A stretch of 64,000 nt of DNA from an uncultured Sulfitobacter sp. (GTDB lineage Bacteria; Pseudomonadota; Alphaproteobacteria; Rhodobacterales; Rhodobacteraceae). The position numbers and the translations under genes were made by a program. The notes beneath the pieces are model-generated. The model did not search any database. It saw nothing but the letters and a program-made list of their open reading frames with translations, and was not told the DNA's origin. The stretch spans positions 620,001 through 684,000 of the forward strand of contig CANLOQ010000002.1 in assembly GCA_947492925.1 (NCBI GenBank). Direction: 5' to 3'. The stretch's first letter is position 1. Every line of letters begins with the position of its first letter. Shown here piece by piece: positions 63,214 through 64,000 of this stretch.

Positions 63214-64000
63214 TCAGACAGTGGATTTGGCCCCGGTACGCTCTGCCATCGCGGCGGCAAAGCGTTTAAAGAGGTAATAGCTGTCCTGTGGTCCGGGGGA
63301 GGCTTCGGGGTGGTGTTGTACGGACCAGACGGGCCGGTCGGCCATGCGGATGCCGCAGTTCGACCCGTCAAAGAGCGAGACATGGGTTTCCACTACACCC
63401 TTGGGCAAGGTTTGCGCATCCACAGCAAATCCGTGGTTCATCGAGGTAATCTCGACCTTGCCGGTGTCGTTGTCCTTGACCGGGTGGTTGGCACCGTGGT
63501 GGCCGTGGCTCATCTTGACGGTCTTGGCCCCCAAGGCCAGCGCCAGCATCTGATGGCCGAGGCAAATGCCAAAGACCGGCACGTCCGTCTTGTCCAGCAC
63601 ATCGCGGATCATTGGCACGGCGTATTCACCTGTCGCTGCCGGGTCGCCCGGTCCGTTGGACAGGAACACCCCGTCAGGGTTATGCGCCATCACGTCATCA
63701 AAGGTGGCCGAGGCCGGCAAGACCGTCACATCGCAACCCGCCGAGGCCAGACAACGCAGGATGTTGCGTTTGGCACCATAGTCGACAGCGACGACTTTGT
63801 GTTTGGGATCAGTCTGTTGGCTGTAACCGTCAGGCCATGCCCAGCGCATTTCGTCCCAGCGGTAGGATTGCGAGCAGGTGACGTCCTTTGCCAGGTCCAT
63901 CCCTTCAAGTCCGGCGAAATCGCGGGCTGCCTTGATCAGTGCTTCAATGTCAAAATTACCGTCGGGATCATGGGCAAGTGCCACGTGGGGCGCACCCTGA
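63214..64000 (-). CDS. carA: carbamoyl-phosphate synthase small subunit, partial
   Basis: CarA releases ammonia from glutamine for carbamoyl phosphate, feeding pyrimidines and arginine. Only the C-terminal part is present; the frame is open across the window edge at 64000. The class I glutamine amidotransferase domain is complete: LSNGPGDPAA, the catalytic Cys in PVFGICLGHQMLA, TSMNHGFAVD and the His/Glu pair in VQHHPEASPGP. It ends in ERTGAKSTV. 125 bases separate it from the glycosyltransferase start on the same strand. carB is not in the window. Truncation is due to the window, not a mutation. Confidence 0.96.
   Translation of the reverse strand, partial: QGAPHVALAHDPDGNFDIEALIKAARDFAGLEGMDLAKDVTCSQSYRWDEMRWAWPDGYSQQTDPKHKVVAVDYGAKRNILRCLASAGCDVTVLPASATFDDVMAHNPDGVFLSNGPGDPAATGEYAVPMIRDVLDKTDVPVFGICLGHQMLALALGAKTVKMSHGHHGANHPVKDNDTGKVEITSMNHGFAVDAQTLPKGVVETHVSLFDGSNCGIRMADRPVWSVQHHPEASPGPQDSYYLFKRFAAAMAERTGAKSTV

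Noticed and set aside
63214-64000. carA lacking its N-terminus
   Set aside because: The frame is open to the window edge, so the truncation is due to where the window ends.

Overview
The window looks like core chromosome of a marine alphaproteobacterium of the Roseobacter group (Rhodobacterales). The GC content is high (about 60% by eye), genes are tightly packed with many ATGA, TGATG and GTGA overlaps, and the gene sets are typical of that group: glpX near hom, hflK-hflC-DUF2065 near a Do-type protease, glyQ ... glyS-ppdK, folB-folP-glmM, and a SAM-II riboswitch before metZ. I cannot name the species. I see no rRNA, tRNA, CRISPR array, prophage or intact insertion sequence.

Layout. 0-12 kb: glpX, a cytoplasmic LysM protein, hom, a TetR regulator with a palindromic operator, a pirin, a FosX-type epoxide hydrolase coupled to a reductive-dehalogenase-like iron-sulfur protein, a 3-hydroxyisobutyrate-dehydrogenase-like enzyme, sdaA, and a glutathione transferase gene broken by an in-frame stop. 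12-23 kb: an EF-hand protein, rpiA, gor, hflK-hflC-DUF2065, a secreted RTX/metallopeptidase-like protein, a Do-type protease, a lipoprotein, and a ferredoxin overlapping a VCBS-repeat protein. 23-36 kb: purD, xseA, an AlkB-like membrane oxygenase, a lytic transglycosylase, ftsY, a DMT transporter, yciB, a second glutathione transferase, metZ under a SAM-II riboswitch, and folE2. 36-50 kb: a DUF1127 protein, trkH, a TPP enzyme, a protease-fold protein lacking its catalytic triad, glyQ, two membrane proteins, glyS with a large AT-rich insertion, ppdK and a SleB-like hydrolase. 50-64 kb: folB-folP-glmM, a DMT transporter, ilvC diverging from two overlapping Lrp/AsnC genes, a class V aminotransferase, a UbiH-type hydroxylase, a HAD nucleotidase, a GntR regulator, a membrane glycosyltransferase carrying an MshEN-like domain, and the 3' part of carA.

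How the genes fit together. Most are housekeeping: the homoserine-to-methionine branch (hom, metZ), folate (folE2, folB, folP), gluconeogenesis and pentose phosphates (glpX, ppdK, rpiA), purine, pyrimidine and branched-chain amino acid synthesis (purD, carA, ilvC), and envelope or membrane quality control (hflKC, Do protease, lytic enzymes, glmM). The unusual parts are accessory genes placed between conserved neighbours or unusual domain arrangements inside ordinary genes. The strongest are the low-GC block inside glyS, the MshEN-glycosyltransferase fusion with a hairpin over its ribosome binding site, the inactive protease homolog, the FosX/RdhA-like pair, and the SAM-II riboswitch followed by a terminator. 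I found no multi-gene system that I can defend as entirely new.
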